A stretch of DNA of 64,000 bases from AC-49 sp963817035 (GTDB lineage Bacteria > Actinomycetota > Thermoleophilia > Solirubrobacterales > Solirubrobacteraceae), in contig CAWFMM010000004.1 in the NCBI GenBank assembly GCA_963817035.1, positions 1,426,001 to 1,490,000 of the forward strand, read 5' to 3'. A program made the position numbers and the translations under genes. Positions 50,716 through 58,058 of the stretch are shown one piece after another. The notes below the pieces were generated by a model. That model did no database searches, was not told the origin of the DNA, and saw only the letters and a list, made by a program, of their open reading frames with translations. The first letter of the stretch is position 1; each line of letters begins with the position of its first letter.

Positions 50716-52044
50716 TCAAGCGAAGCTGGCCGCGCGGGTGAGCAATGAGGCCTCGCCCGAGAGGGTCTGGCTCGTGGCGGTGTCGATCCGCACCGCCACG
50801 ATCTCGCCGGTCTCGGCGAGCCCGCCGAAGTTGACGACCTTGTTGTGACTTGTGCGGCCACGCAGGCGGGCCGGATCGTTGCGGGACGGACCCTCGACGA
50901 GCACATCCAGCGTCTGCCCGACGAAGCGCTGCGCGCGCTCGCGAGCGTGGTTCTGGACGAGGTCGACCAGGCGCTCGATGCGCTGGACCTTGACCTCGTG
51001 GTCCACGACGCCGTCGGTGATCTTCTCGGCCTCGGTCCCCCGACGTGGCGAGAAGATGAACGTAAACGCACTGTCGAAGCCAACCTCGTCGACGACCGCC
51101 ATCGTCTGCTCGAAGTCGTCCTCGGTCTCCCCCGGGAAGCCGACGATGACGTCGGTCGTCAGCGCGCAGTCGGGCACGTGCTCGCGGATCAGGGCGACGC
51201 GGTCCATGTAGCGCTCACGGTCATACGTGCGGCGCATCGCCTTGAGAATCTTCGACGAGCCCGACTGCAGCGGCAGGTGGATGTGCCGGCAGACCGAGGG
51301 CAGGTCGGCGTGCGCACGGATGACGTCCTCGCGCATGTCCTTGGGGTGCGGCGACGTGTAGCGGATGCGGTCGATTCCGTCGACGGCGTCGATCGCGTGC
51401 AGGAGCTCGGCGAAGCTGCGCCGCGGGGTGCCGAGATCGCGGCCGTAGGAGTTGACGTTCTGGCCGAGCAACGTGACCTCTCTGACGCCGTCGTGCGCGA
51501 GCCGCTGCGCCTCGGCGACGAGCTCGTCGAACGGGCGGCTGACCTCGCGCCCGCGAGTCGAGGGGACGATGCAGTACGAGCAGGCGCAGTTGCAGCCGAC
51601 GCTGATCTGCATCCACGCCTGAAACTCGCGTGTGCGCTTCATCGGCAGGTGGCCGGTGAAGCCCTCGAACTCGAAATACCCCTGGGCGCCGATGGAGTCG
51701 GTGGTCAGGAACTCGGCGAGCTTGTGGACCTGACCCGGCCCGAACGCGACGTCGACGAACGGGAACTGGCTGAACACCTCGTCCTTGACCGATTGCGCCC
51801 AGCAGCCACCGACCCCGACGATGACGCTCGGGTCCTGTGTCTTGCGGCGCTTGGCCGCGCCGAGGCGCGCGACGAAGCGCGAGTCCGCGGTCTCCCGGAT
51901 CGAGCAGGTGTTGAAGAGGATCAGCTCGGCATCGTCGGCTGTCTCGGACTCGTTGTATCCGAGCGACTCGAGCATGCCCTTCATGCGCTCGGAGTCGTGC
52001 TCGTTCATCTGGCAGCCGAAGGTGGTGAGGTGGTATCGGGGCAT
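50716..52044 (-). CDS. miaB: tRNA-2-methylthio-N6-dimethylallyladenosine synthase
   Basis: 442 residues. The N-terminal UPF0004 domain binds a cluster with cysteines in TTFGCQMNEHDSER, FNTCSIRETAD and VGGCWAQ. The radical SAM domain has GCNCACSYCIVPSTRGRE (CxxxCxxC), and a C-terminal TRAM domain follows (VGQTLDVLVEGPSRNDPARL). It methylthiolates i6A37 made by MiaA. The start at MPRYHLTTFGCQM is the usual N-terminus; the frame is open 53 codons further but without homology. It is part of the recA-recX-miaB order. Confidence 0.95.
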   Translation of the reverse strand: MPRYHLTTFGCQMNEHDSERMKGMLESLGYNESETADDAELILFNTCSIRETADSRFVARLGAAKRRKTQDPSVIVGVGGCWAQSVKDEVFSQFPFVDVAFGPGQVHKLAEFLTTDSIGAQGYFEFEGFTGHLPMKRTREFQAWMQISVGCNCACSYCIVPSTRGREVSRPFDELVAEAQRLAHDGVREVTLLGQNVNSYGRDLGTPRRSFAELLHAIDAVDGIDRIRYTSPHPKDMREDVIRAHADLPSVCRHIHLPLQSGSSKILKAMRRTYDRERYMDRVALIREHVPDCALTTDVIVGFPGETEDDFEQTMAVVDEVGFDSAFTFIFSPRRGTEAEKITDGVVDHEVKVQRIERLVDLVQNHARERAQRFVGQTLDVLVEGPSRNDPARLRGRTSHNKVVNFGGLAETGEIVAVRIDTATSQTLSGEASLLTRAASFA

Positions 52045-52169
52045 CTGGGTGTTCGGAAGCGTATCTGGGCGTCGGAGGTGCGCCGGATGCCGGATGGGGG
52101 TCCCATCGCTGGCACAAGCCCGAATCGCGCTGCGACCCTCATCCGGCATCCGGCTCTCGATCGAGGCTG

Positions 52170-52186
52170 AAGGGGTCAGGCCCCTT
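52170..52186. repeat. Inverted-repeat element, variant of the 39-bp unit core
   Basis: AAGGGGTCAGGCCCCTT forms a hairpin (AAGGGG/CCCCTT) and resembles, in the opposite orientation, the core of the two tandem 39-bp units 25 bp away. Confidence 0.5.
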
Positions 52187-52210
52187 ACTGCGCGTTGACG
52201 CAAGAGATCT

Positions 52211-52288
52211 CAGTCGGAGCGACTCAAGGGGTCTGACCCTTTTGTTCACCAGTCGGAGCGACTCAAGGGGTCTGACCCCTTTGTTCAC
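52211..52288. repeat. Two tandem 39-bp repeats with paired hairpins (REP-like)
   Basis: Units at 52211-52249 and 52250-52288 are head to tail and differ at a single base (T/C). Each holds a small hairpin AGTCG-gag-CGACT and a larger one, AAGGGGTCTGACCCCTT in the second copy, and ends TTTGTTCAC. Such GGGGTCTGACCCC elements recur in many genomes and can be REP-like, mobilised by IS200-type (RAYT) transposases; none is present here. The unit lies between miaB and recX, both transcribed leftward. Confidence 0.75.
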
Positions 52289-52562
52289 GCGCTGGGACGG
52301 ACGCTGGATACATTCACGCGCTGACGACCGAGCGATCGGGAGGCGTCCGGCGAACCACCACGCCCCACACCACGAACCGCCGCCAAACCGGTCTCGGCCG
52401 CCACCCCACAGTTCGTGAGCCGCCGAGCGACCGGACACCGACTGGGCCCCGGATAGCCGGCCGCACGATGAGGGTCGCGCCGCGGTTCGGCCTTGTGCCA
52501 GCGTCGCGGCCCTGCGTCGTGCGGCCGGGTGACCACCAACGCCCACACCGGACAACCGCCAG
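52289..52562. other. Non-coding stretch between the repeats and recX
   Basis: No protein-like frame was seen. It contains TTCACGCGCTG twice (52284-52294, 52313-52323). It also contains two imperfectly related ~38-bp segments (52348-52385 and 52526-52563, both of the type ACCACCACGCCC...ACACC...AACCGCC), which suggests small duplications in a region of repeat turnover. The whole gene-free gap runs from the miaB start (52044) to the recX end (52563). Confidence 0.4.
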
Positions 52563-53051
52563 CTACGCAGCCTCCCCGAACGCCCGCACCACCTCGTACG
52601 CCAGATCCAAGTCATACCCCCGACGAACCAGGAGCCCGAGAGCGCGCTCGCGCCCGCGGTCGTCGGTCGGCGGGACCCGCAGCCGGCGGCGCAGGACCTC
52701 CAACGCCGCCTCCCGCTCGGAGTCGGCACCGAACGCCGCCAGAGCGGCCGCCACGACGTCACCGGGCACCCCGACCGACAACAGCTTGCGCTCGATCCGA
52801 TCCGCTCCCCAGCCGTCGAGGTCGCGGCGGTCCTCGGCGAAGCGCGCGGCGTAGCGGGCGTCATCGACGGCGCGTTCGTCCTTGAGCGTCGCGATCGCCT
52901 CGTCGATCGTCGCCGGCTCGACGCGCTTGGCCGCCAGGTGGTGGCGGACCTCGGCGACCGTGTGGTCACGGCGGCCGAGGTAGCGATAGCCGAGGTCCAG
53001 CGCGTGTTGCAGGCGCGCCGCAGGGTCGACGGCGCGCTCGGTCACGTCCAC
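52563..53051 (-). CDS. recX: Regulatory protein RecX
   Basis: 162 residues of tandem three-helix repeats: HALDLGYRYLGRRDHTVAEV, RHHLAAKRVEPATIDEAIAT, DARYAARFAEDRRDLDGWGA and YDLDLAYEVVRAFGEAA. RecX binds RecA filaments and limits their activity. It starts 14 bp after the recA stop; GTG at 53051 and GTG at 53045 are both possible starts and no ribosome binding site separates them. It is co-transcribed with recA, as in most actinobacteria. Confidence 0.88.
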   Translation of the reverse strand: MDVTERAVDPAARLQHALDLGYRYLGRRDHTVAEVRHHLAAKRVEPATIDEAIATLKDERAVDDARYAARFAEDRRDLDGWGADRIERKLLSVGVPGDVVAAALAAFGADSEREAALEVLRRRLRVPPTDDRGRERALGLLVRRGYDLDLAYEVVRAFGEAA

Positions 53052-53064
53052 CGCGTGTGGCCGG

Positions 53065-55263
53065 TCAGGCCGCGGCTTCGGCGGCGGACGGCAGGTCGAC
53101 GACCGCGTCGCCATCGGGGAGTACCGACACGTCGTCGCGCTCGATCGGAGCGACGAGGTCACGGTCAACCTGGAGGATCTCGTAGATCTTGCCCTCGATC
53201 TCCTTGGCGATCTCGACGTGCTCCGTGAGGAATGCCTTGGCGGCGTTGCGGCCCTGGCCAAGCCGCTCGTCGCCGTAGGAGAAGAACGAGCCCGACTTCT
53301 TGACCACGTCGTGCTCGATGCCGAGGTCGATCAGGCAGCCCTCGGTCGAGATGCCCTTGCCGAACTCGATGTCGAACTCGGCCTGGCGAAACGGCGCCGC
53401 GACCTTGTTCTTGACGACCTTGACGCGGACGCGGTTGCCCACGGCCTCGGTGCCGTCCTTGAGCGTTTCGATGCGCCGGATGTCCAGGCGCTGGGACGAA
53501 TAGAACTTCAACGCGCGACCACCGGGCTGGGTCTCTGGGGAGTTGTGAACCACGACATGGTCGACGAGGTAGGTGTGGTTGCCCTCGACCTGCAGGTCAT
53601 AACGGTGCGTTCGGCAGCGCTGACCGGCCGGCTTGCGGTACTTGCGCAGGACCTTCATCGCGGTCGGGCGCAGACTCGTGCGCTCGGCCAGGCCGCTGCG
53701 CAGATCGGGCTGCACAGCGTCCGGGTGCCACGCAAAGCGCCCGCGGACGCCCGGGTGGAGCTTGTAGTCCAGCGACGGATGCACGTACGGGGCGATCTTC
53801 TCGTGGAACATCCGCGCCCGCTCTCCGCTGAACAGCAGGTTGTGGCCGCTGAGAGTCGGGCGGCCCATGCCAAGCTCCTCACAGCGATTCGCGATCAGCT
53901 CACGATCATCCTGGCCCAGACCGGCGACGCAGATGCTCGGCTTGCCATGACCCCACTTGGCGTAGGTGCCGCCGAACGTGCCGTCATCGCAGTACCAGGC
54001 GGCGATCGCGCGCTCGTCGAGCTGGGCCAGTAGATCTGCGGTCACCGTCTTGCGACCGTCGCCCGCGTACACCGCGTCGCGCAGCTCGGCGAGCTGGCGC
54101 ATCGGCAGCGTGTCGAAGCCGATGCCGTTGCCTGTGCGCCCGATCGCGTTGGCGAACGGAGCGAGCATCTGCTGCTTCCACTCGCAGTACTCGCGCTGGC
54201 GCTCGGAGTGACCGACGCGGAACGCGACGTTGTGCTCGGAGGCGTAGCGCATCGAGCCATCGCCGAGCAGGCTACCCATGATGAGCTTCATCTGGTCGTC
54301 GCTCAGCGCGTACTGCTTCGTGGCGACAAGAACCTCGTCGCCCTCTTCGATCTCCCACGCCTGACGCTCGCCATCCGGCGTGAAGATCACGTGGTTGGGC
54401 GTGCACGCAAACTTCCGCCGGCCCGAGCCGCCGCCCGCCTCGACCTCGAACTGCCAGAACTCGTCGGTCGGGCCGTTGTCGTAGTACTCGGCGATGCGCC
54501 GCGGTGTGATCGCCCCGGTCTCGGGGTCCATCGACATGACCTCGACGGGCATGCGCTGGTTGACGATCTTGCCGATCTTCTCCGTGCTGCCGTCGGCCAG
54601 CACGACGCGGGCATCGTAGTGGAAGCAGCCGAACATCACGCCGATCTTCTCGCGTATCTGGTTCGTGAACACGCACAGCGTCTGCGTGCGGTTCAGATTG
54701 GCGGCGAGCTTGCGCATCGCCTGGGACATCATCCGCGCCTGCAGGCCGACGGACTGATCGCCCATCTGGCCCTCGAGCTCCGAGCGCGGGGTCAGCGCGG
54801 CGACCGAGTCGACCGCGACGACGTCGACGGCGCCGGAGCGCACGAGCATGTCGCATACCTCGAGCGCCTGCTCACCGTAGTCGGGCTGCGATACCAGGAG
54901 CTCGTCGATGTCGACGCCGATCTCACGGGCGTAGAGCGGATCCATCGCATGCTCGGCGTCGATGAACGCGCAGACGCCGCCGAGCTTCTGGGCCTCGGCG
55001 AGGATGTGGTAGACGAGCGTCGTCTTGCCCGAGGACTCCGGGCCGAAGATCTCGATGACACGCCCACGGGGCACGCCGCCGATGCCCAGCGCGAGGTCGA
55101 GCGACAGCGCACCGGTCGGGATCGCGTTGACGCGGACCTGGGCGCCGGGATCGCCCATGCGCATGACTGTTCCCTTGCCGAACTCCCGCTCGATCTGGCT
55201 GAGCGCGCCCTGAAGTGCGGCGTCGCGTGCCTTGGCGGCCTTCTCCTGCTCGTTTACAGCCAT
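53065..55263 (-). CDS. recA: Recombinase RecA precursor with intein
   Basis: 732 residues, of which 370 are RecA. Extein motifs are Walker A EIFGPESSGKTTLVYHI, Walker B DVVAVDSVAALTPRSELEG, loop L1 GDQSVGLQARMMSQAMRKL, then FTNQIREKIGVMFG. A 362-residue intein interrupts before SPETQPGGRALKFYSSQRLD. The C-terminus is acidic and ends PSAAEAAA. RecA catalyses strand exchange and LexA self-cleavage. AAAGG lies 9 nt before the ATG, TAGCTT (55304-55299) is the likely -10, and a LexA box covers the -35 region. Splicing would restore MFG-SPE. Confidence 0.97.
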   Translation of the reverse strand: MAVNEQEKAAKARDAALQGALSQIEREFGKGTVMRMGDPGAQVRVNAIPTGALSLDLALGIGGVPRGRVIEIFGPESSGKTTLVYHILAEAQKLGGVCAFIDAEHAMDPLYAREIGVDIDELLVSQPDYGEQALEVCDMLVRSGAVDVVAVDSVAALTPRSELEGQMGDQSVGLQARMMSQAMRKLAANLNRTQTLCVFTNQIREKIGVMFGCFHYDARVVLADGSTEKIGKIVNQRMPVEVMSMDPETGAITPRRIAEYYDNGPTDEFWQFEVEAGGGSGRRKFACTPNHVIFTPDGERQAWEIEEGDEVLVATKQYALSDDQMKLIMGSLLGDGSMRYASEHNVAFRVGHSERQREYCEWKQQMLAPFANAIGRTGNGIGFDTLPMRQLAELRDAVYAGDGRKTVTADLLAQLDERAIAAWYCDDGTFGGTYAKWGHGKPSICVAGLGQDDRELIANRCEELGMGRPTLSGHNLLFSGERARMFHEKIAPYVHPSLDYKLHPGVRGRFAWHPDAVQPDLRSGLAERTSLRPTAMKVLRKYRKPAGQRCRTHRYDLQVEGNHTYLVDHVVVHNSPETQPGGRALKFYSSQRLDIRRIETLKDGTEAVGNRVRVKVVKNKVAAPFRQAEFDIEFGKGISTEGCLIDLGIEHDVVKKSGSFFSYGDERLGQGRNAAKAFLTEHVEIAKEIEGKIYEILQVDRDLVAPIERDDVSVLPDGDAVVDLPSAAEAAA
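53542..54627 (-). other. RecA intein with LAGLIDADG homing endonuclease
   Basis: 362 residues, from Cys213 to Asn574 of the precursor. Splicing blocks are intact: block A begins CFHYDARVVLADGSTEKIGK, block B has FACTPNHVIFTPDGE (T-x-x-H), and blocks F/G read RYDLQVEGNHTYLVDHVVVH and end His-Asn, with Ser as the +1 residue. The middle holds a dodecapeptide endonuclease: LIMGSLLGDGSMRY and IAAWYCDDGTFGG keep their acidic residues. Both splicing and homing may therefore be active. The insertion point MFG|SPE is in the conserved L2 region. I recall this as the site used by M. leprae-type rather than M. tuberculosis-type recA inteins. Confidence 0.95.
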
Positions 55264-55319
55264 CAGTTCGTGCCTTTCTACGTCTGCTGAGGTGCCCGAA
55301 GCTACGGGCCTGATCGGAC

Positions 55320-55333
55320 GGAACACATGTTCG
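55320..55333. promoter_or_regulatory. LexA (SOS) box of recA
   Basis: GGAACACATGTTCG differs from CGAAC-N4-GTTCG in one outer base. It lies 57 bp before the recA ATG and covers the place of the -35 for the TAGCTT -10 at 55304-55299 (minus strand). Confidence 0.65.
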
Positions 55334-55395
55334 TGCCCGACCCGTTCCAGGGCTACGCGCAACCGCAACAAATCACGCACGCCGGACGCGACGAA

Positions 55396-55947
55396 CTACG
55401 CACCCGGCAGAGCGACCCGGGCCATCGCCTCATAGCGCGCGCCGCTCGGCGTTCGCTGCGAGCGATAGAGCGTCAGCGACGGGCAGGCGAACGGTGCGAT
55501 CTCGGGCAGCGGCGGCAACCCGCGGCGCAACGGGCGGGCCCCGCGACGCACCCGCCCGACGGTGACATGGGGCAGGAAGTCACGCCCCTCCGGCATGTAG
55601 CCCGCGCCGGCAACGAGCGCGTCCTGCACGCGTCCCTGAAGCGTGGCGAGCTCGCCACGAGCGTCGTCGAGACCGACGGTGAGGACGTGCGGGCTCCCCG
55701 GCGCCAGCCACAGAACCCGGCCGACGCTCAGCTCGCGCGCCGGGGCGGCGCAGCCGAGCACCAGATCCGAGAGCCGCTCGATGTCGTCTGCCTCGCGCCA
55801 GCCGAGGAAACAGAGCGTCACGTGCAGAGCATGAGGCCCGATGAGCCGCATCGCGCGATCGTCGCCGACCGCTTCGTGTGCCCAGGAGACCAGCGCCTCG
55901 CGTACGTCGACGGGCAGATCGGCGGCCGCGAACAGGCGCGTGTTCAC
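55396..55947 (-). CDS. thpR: RNA 2',3'-cyclic phosphodiesterase (ThpR)
   Basis: 183 residues of the 2H phosphoesterase family. The two catalytic H-x-T/S-x motifs are ALHVTLCFLGWR and FLPHVTVGRVRRG, about 85 residues apart. It opens 2',3'-cyclic phosphates or ligates 2'-5' RNA ends. The GTG start (VNTRLFAAADLP) overlaps the cinA stop by 4 nt. The cinA-thpR-recA order is common in actinobacteria. Confidence 0.9.
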   Translation of the reverse strand: MNTRLFAAADLPVDVREALVSWAHEAVGDDRAMRLIGPHALHVTLCFLGWREADDIERLSDLVLGCAAPARELSVGRVLWLAPGSPHVLTVGLDDARGELATLQGRVQDALVAGAGYMPEGRDFLPHVTVGRVRRGARPLRRGLPPLPEIAPFACPSLTLYRSQRTPSGARYEAMARVALPGA

Positions 55948-57260
55948 GAGCTGTCCGTCACCGGAGTCCCGTCGACGACATCGCGCAGCACGCGCCCGAC
56001 CATGTGCATGGCGACGGTGGTCGAGCGATCGCGCACATCGAAGCGCCCGCCCGGCAGCCGCGTGGTGCGGACCAGCGAGCGCCCATCCGCGGTGACGACG
56101 GCGAAGCAGACGGTGCCGACCGGCTTCTCCTCGGTGCCGCCGCCGGGTCCGGCGATCCCGGTCACGCCGATGCCGACGTCGACCCCGAGCGTCGCGCGAG
56201 CCCCGGAGGCCAGCGCGACCGCGACCTCCTCGGAGACCGCGCCGTGGCGTTCGATCACGCCGGCGTCCACGCCCGCGACCGCGCTCTTGACCGCGTTGGA
56301 GTACGCGGTGATCGCGCCGAGCATGTAGTCCGACGCGCCCGCGAGCTCGGTCAGCCGACCCGCGAGCAGACCGCCGGTGCACGATTCGGCGACCCCGATC
56401 GTCCAGCTCAGCGTGCGCAGCGTCGCCGCGACCTGCTGGTCGATCGTCGAGCCGTCGTCGGAGAACAGCAGCGCACCGTGGCGTTCGCGGATCACGGCCT
56501 CGAAGTCGTCGTAGATCGCCTGCTCATCCGGCTCGAAGCGTGTGACGATCTCGAGCTCGCCGCGGCGCAGGCAGGTCGTGATCTCGAGGCGGTCGATGTC
56601 GATGCCCGCCTCGCGCGCCTGGCGCATCGTCTCGGCGATCTCGGATTCGGGCAGGCCGAAGATCCGCAGCATCGTCTGGCGGTAGGTCGTCGCGCCGGCC
56701 ACTGCAGCGGCGAACGCCTCGGTCGCAACCGCGGTCTCCCACAGCGGCTGCAGCTCGCGCGGCGGGCCCGGCAGCACGACGACCGTCGGCTTGGAGCCCC
56801 CGTCCGGCGGCGGGACGACGAGCCCCGGCGCGGTGCCGACCGGATCGAGGATCGTCGCGCCGACCGGCACGATGGCCTGCTTGCGGTTGGCCAGCCGGAC
56901 CGCGTCCATGTCGAGGTTCGGCCAGCGGATCATGATCGAACGCAGGATCTCGGCGATCCGCTCCTCGAGCGCGACGTCGAGCACCATCTCGCGCTCCTGG
57001 AACTCCCCCACGATCTGCGCGGTCAGGTCGTCCTCGGTCGGCCCGAGGCCACCGCTGGTCACGATCAGGTCGACGCCGCTGGCGGTCAGCCAGCCCAGCG
57101 CGTCGTGCATGTCCGACGGGCGGTCGCCGACGATGACAATGTGCGCGAGGTCGACGCCGATGTCGCGCAGACGATCAGACAGCCACGGGCCGTTGCGGTC
57201 CGACACGCGGCCGGTGAGGACCTCGGTGCCGGTGATGACGATCCCCGCACGCGCGCTCAT
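55944..57260 (-). CDS. cinA: CinA-like nicotinamide mononucleotide deamidase
   Basis: 438 residues. The N-terminal MoaB-like domain has GIVITGTEVLTGRVSDRNGP and LIVTSGGLGPTEDDLTAQIV. The C-terminal PncC domain has TIGVAESCTGGLLAGRLTEL, ASDYMLGAITAYSNAVKSAV and GIGVTGIAGPGGGTEEKPVG. It combines ADP-ribose pyrophosphatase and NMN deamidase functions in pyridine nucleotide recycling. The ATG overlaps the upstream RodZ-like gene by 4 nt. Confidence 0.95.
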   Translation of the reverse strand: MSARAGIVITGTEVLTGRVSDRNGPWLSDRLRDIGVDLAHIVIVGDRPSDMHDALGWLTASGVDLIVTSGGLGPTEDDLTAQIVGEFQEREMVLDVALEERIAEILRSIMIRWPNLDMDAVRLANRKQAIVPVGATILDPVGTAPGLVVPPPDGGSKPTVVVLPGPPRELQPLWETAVATEAFAAAVAGATTYRQTMLRIFGLPESEIAETMRQAREAGIDIDRLEITTCLRRGELEIVTRFEPDEQAIYDDFEAVIRERHGALLFSDDGSTIDQQVAATLRTLSWTIGVAESCTGGLLAGRLTELAGASDYMLGAITAYSNAVKSAVAGVDAGVIERHGAVSEEVAVALASGARATLGVDVGIGVTGIAGPGGGTEEKPVGTVCFAVVTADGRSLVRTTRLPGGRFDVRDRSTTVAMHMVGRVLRDVVDGTPVTDSS

Positions 57261-57991
57261 TGGCAGGTCGGCCTCTGCGCATCGGGCAGGGTATGGCGAC
57301 CGGCGGCGGTGACGCTGTAGGCGACGGAGCCGCCGAGCCGCGGGAGATGCTGGAGCTTGCCGTTGACCCGCAGCGCGGCGAGCGTGTTGCTCAGCGTCAT
57401 CCTGAACTCGCTGGAGCGATATCTGGGCTGCTTCGATCCGGCCTGCAGAGTTGCATCGCGCAGGAGCGTGCGGCCGCCGGCCGCGGTCAGACAGACCGTC
57501 ACCTTCCCGGTCGGGACGATCTGCAACTGGGCGACCTTCGCCGCGCCCGTCGTAGCCGTCGTGGTCCCCGGAACCGACCGGGTCGCCGCCTTTTTGTCCG
57601 ATGAGCCGCCGAGGACCTGGGTGAGCACGAAGATCGACGCTAGCAAGGCGAGGATCAGGCCCCACGCGAGATAGGCGCGCGGGATCGAGTTGCTCGCCTG
57701 GCGCGGCCGCCGATCGGCGCCCAGCGGCGCGATCGGCTGAAGATCGACCTCGGAGAGGCGCTCGTGGCGCAGCTTGTACTCCTCGACCAGCGCCCGCGAA
57801 TCGAGGTCCAGCGCGTCGGCGTACGTACGCAGGAAGCTCTTGACGAACGTGGGGCCGGGCAGCAGGTCCCACTCTTCGTTTTCGAGCGCACGCAGGTACT
57901 TCGCGCGGATCTTCGTCTCGGCTTCGATCTCCGAGATGTCGATCCTGGCACGCATCCGGGCCTCGCGCAGGGTCGGGCCGATCTCGGGCAT
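57257..57991 (-). CDS. rodZ: RodZ-like HTH membrane protein
   Basis: 244 residues. A cytoplasmic Xre-type helix-turn-helix (residues ~1-75: LREARMRARIDISEIEAETK, IRAKYLRALENEEWDLLPGP, FVKSFLRTYADALDLDSRAL) is followed by one membrane helix (AYLAWGLILALLASIFVLTQ). An extracytoplasmic beta domain of ~105 residues comes last (VAQLQIVPTGKVTVCLTAAG). This is the RodZ architecture, which links the shape-determining machinery to the membrane. Two cysteines in the outer domain may pair. Confidence 0.88.
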   Translation of the reverse strand: MPEIGPTLREARMRARIDISEIEAETKIRAKYLRALENEEWDLLPGPTFVKSFLRTYADALDLDSRALVEEYKLRHERLSEVDLQPIAPLGADRRPRQASNSIPRAYLAWGLILALLASIFVLTQVLGGSSDKKAATRSVPGTTTATTGAAKVAQLQIVPTGKVTVCLTAAGGRTLLRDATLQAGSKQPRYRSSEFRMTLSNTLAALRVNGKLQHLPRLGGSVAYSVTAAGRHTLPDAQRPTCQ

Positions 57992-58058
57992 GGACTGCGC
58001 ACGTTATCCGCCGGGTGGTCCCGGACCGGCAGCCTGCGTTGCAGTGCGACGGGGCGGG

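Noticed and set aside
52139..52969. A 276-codon minus-strand frame spanning the repeats and recX
   Set aside because: It reads the 39-bp repeats as RVNKGVRPLESLRL-type sequence and recX out of frame. The composition is that of a shadow.
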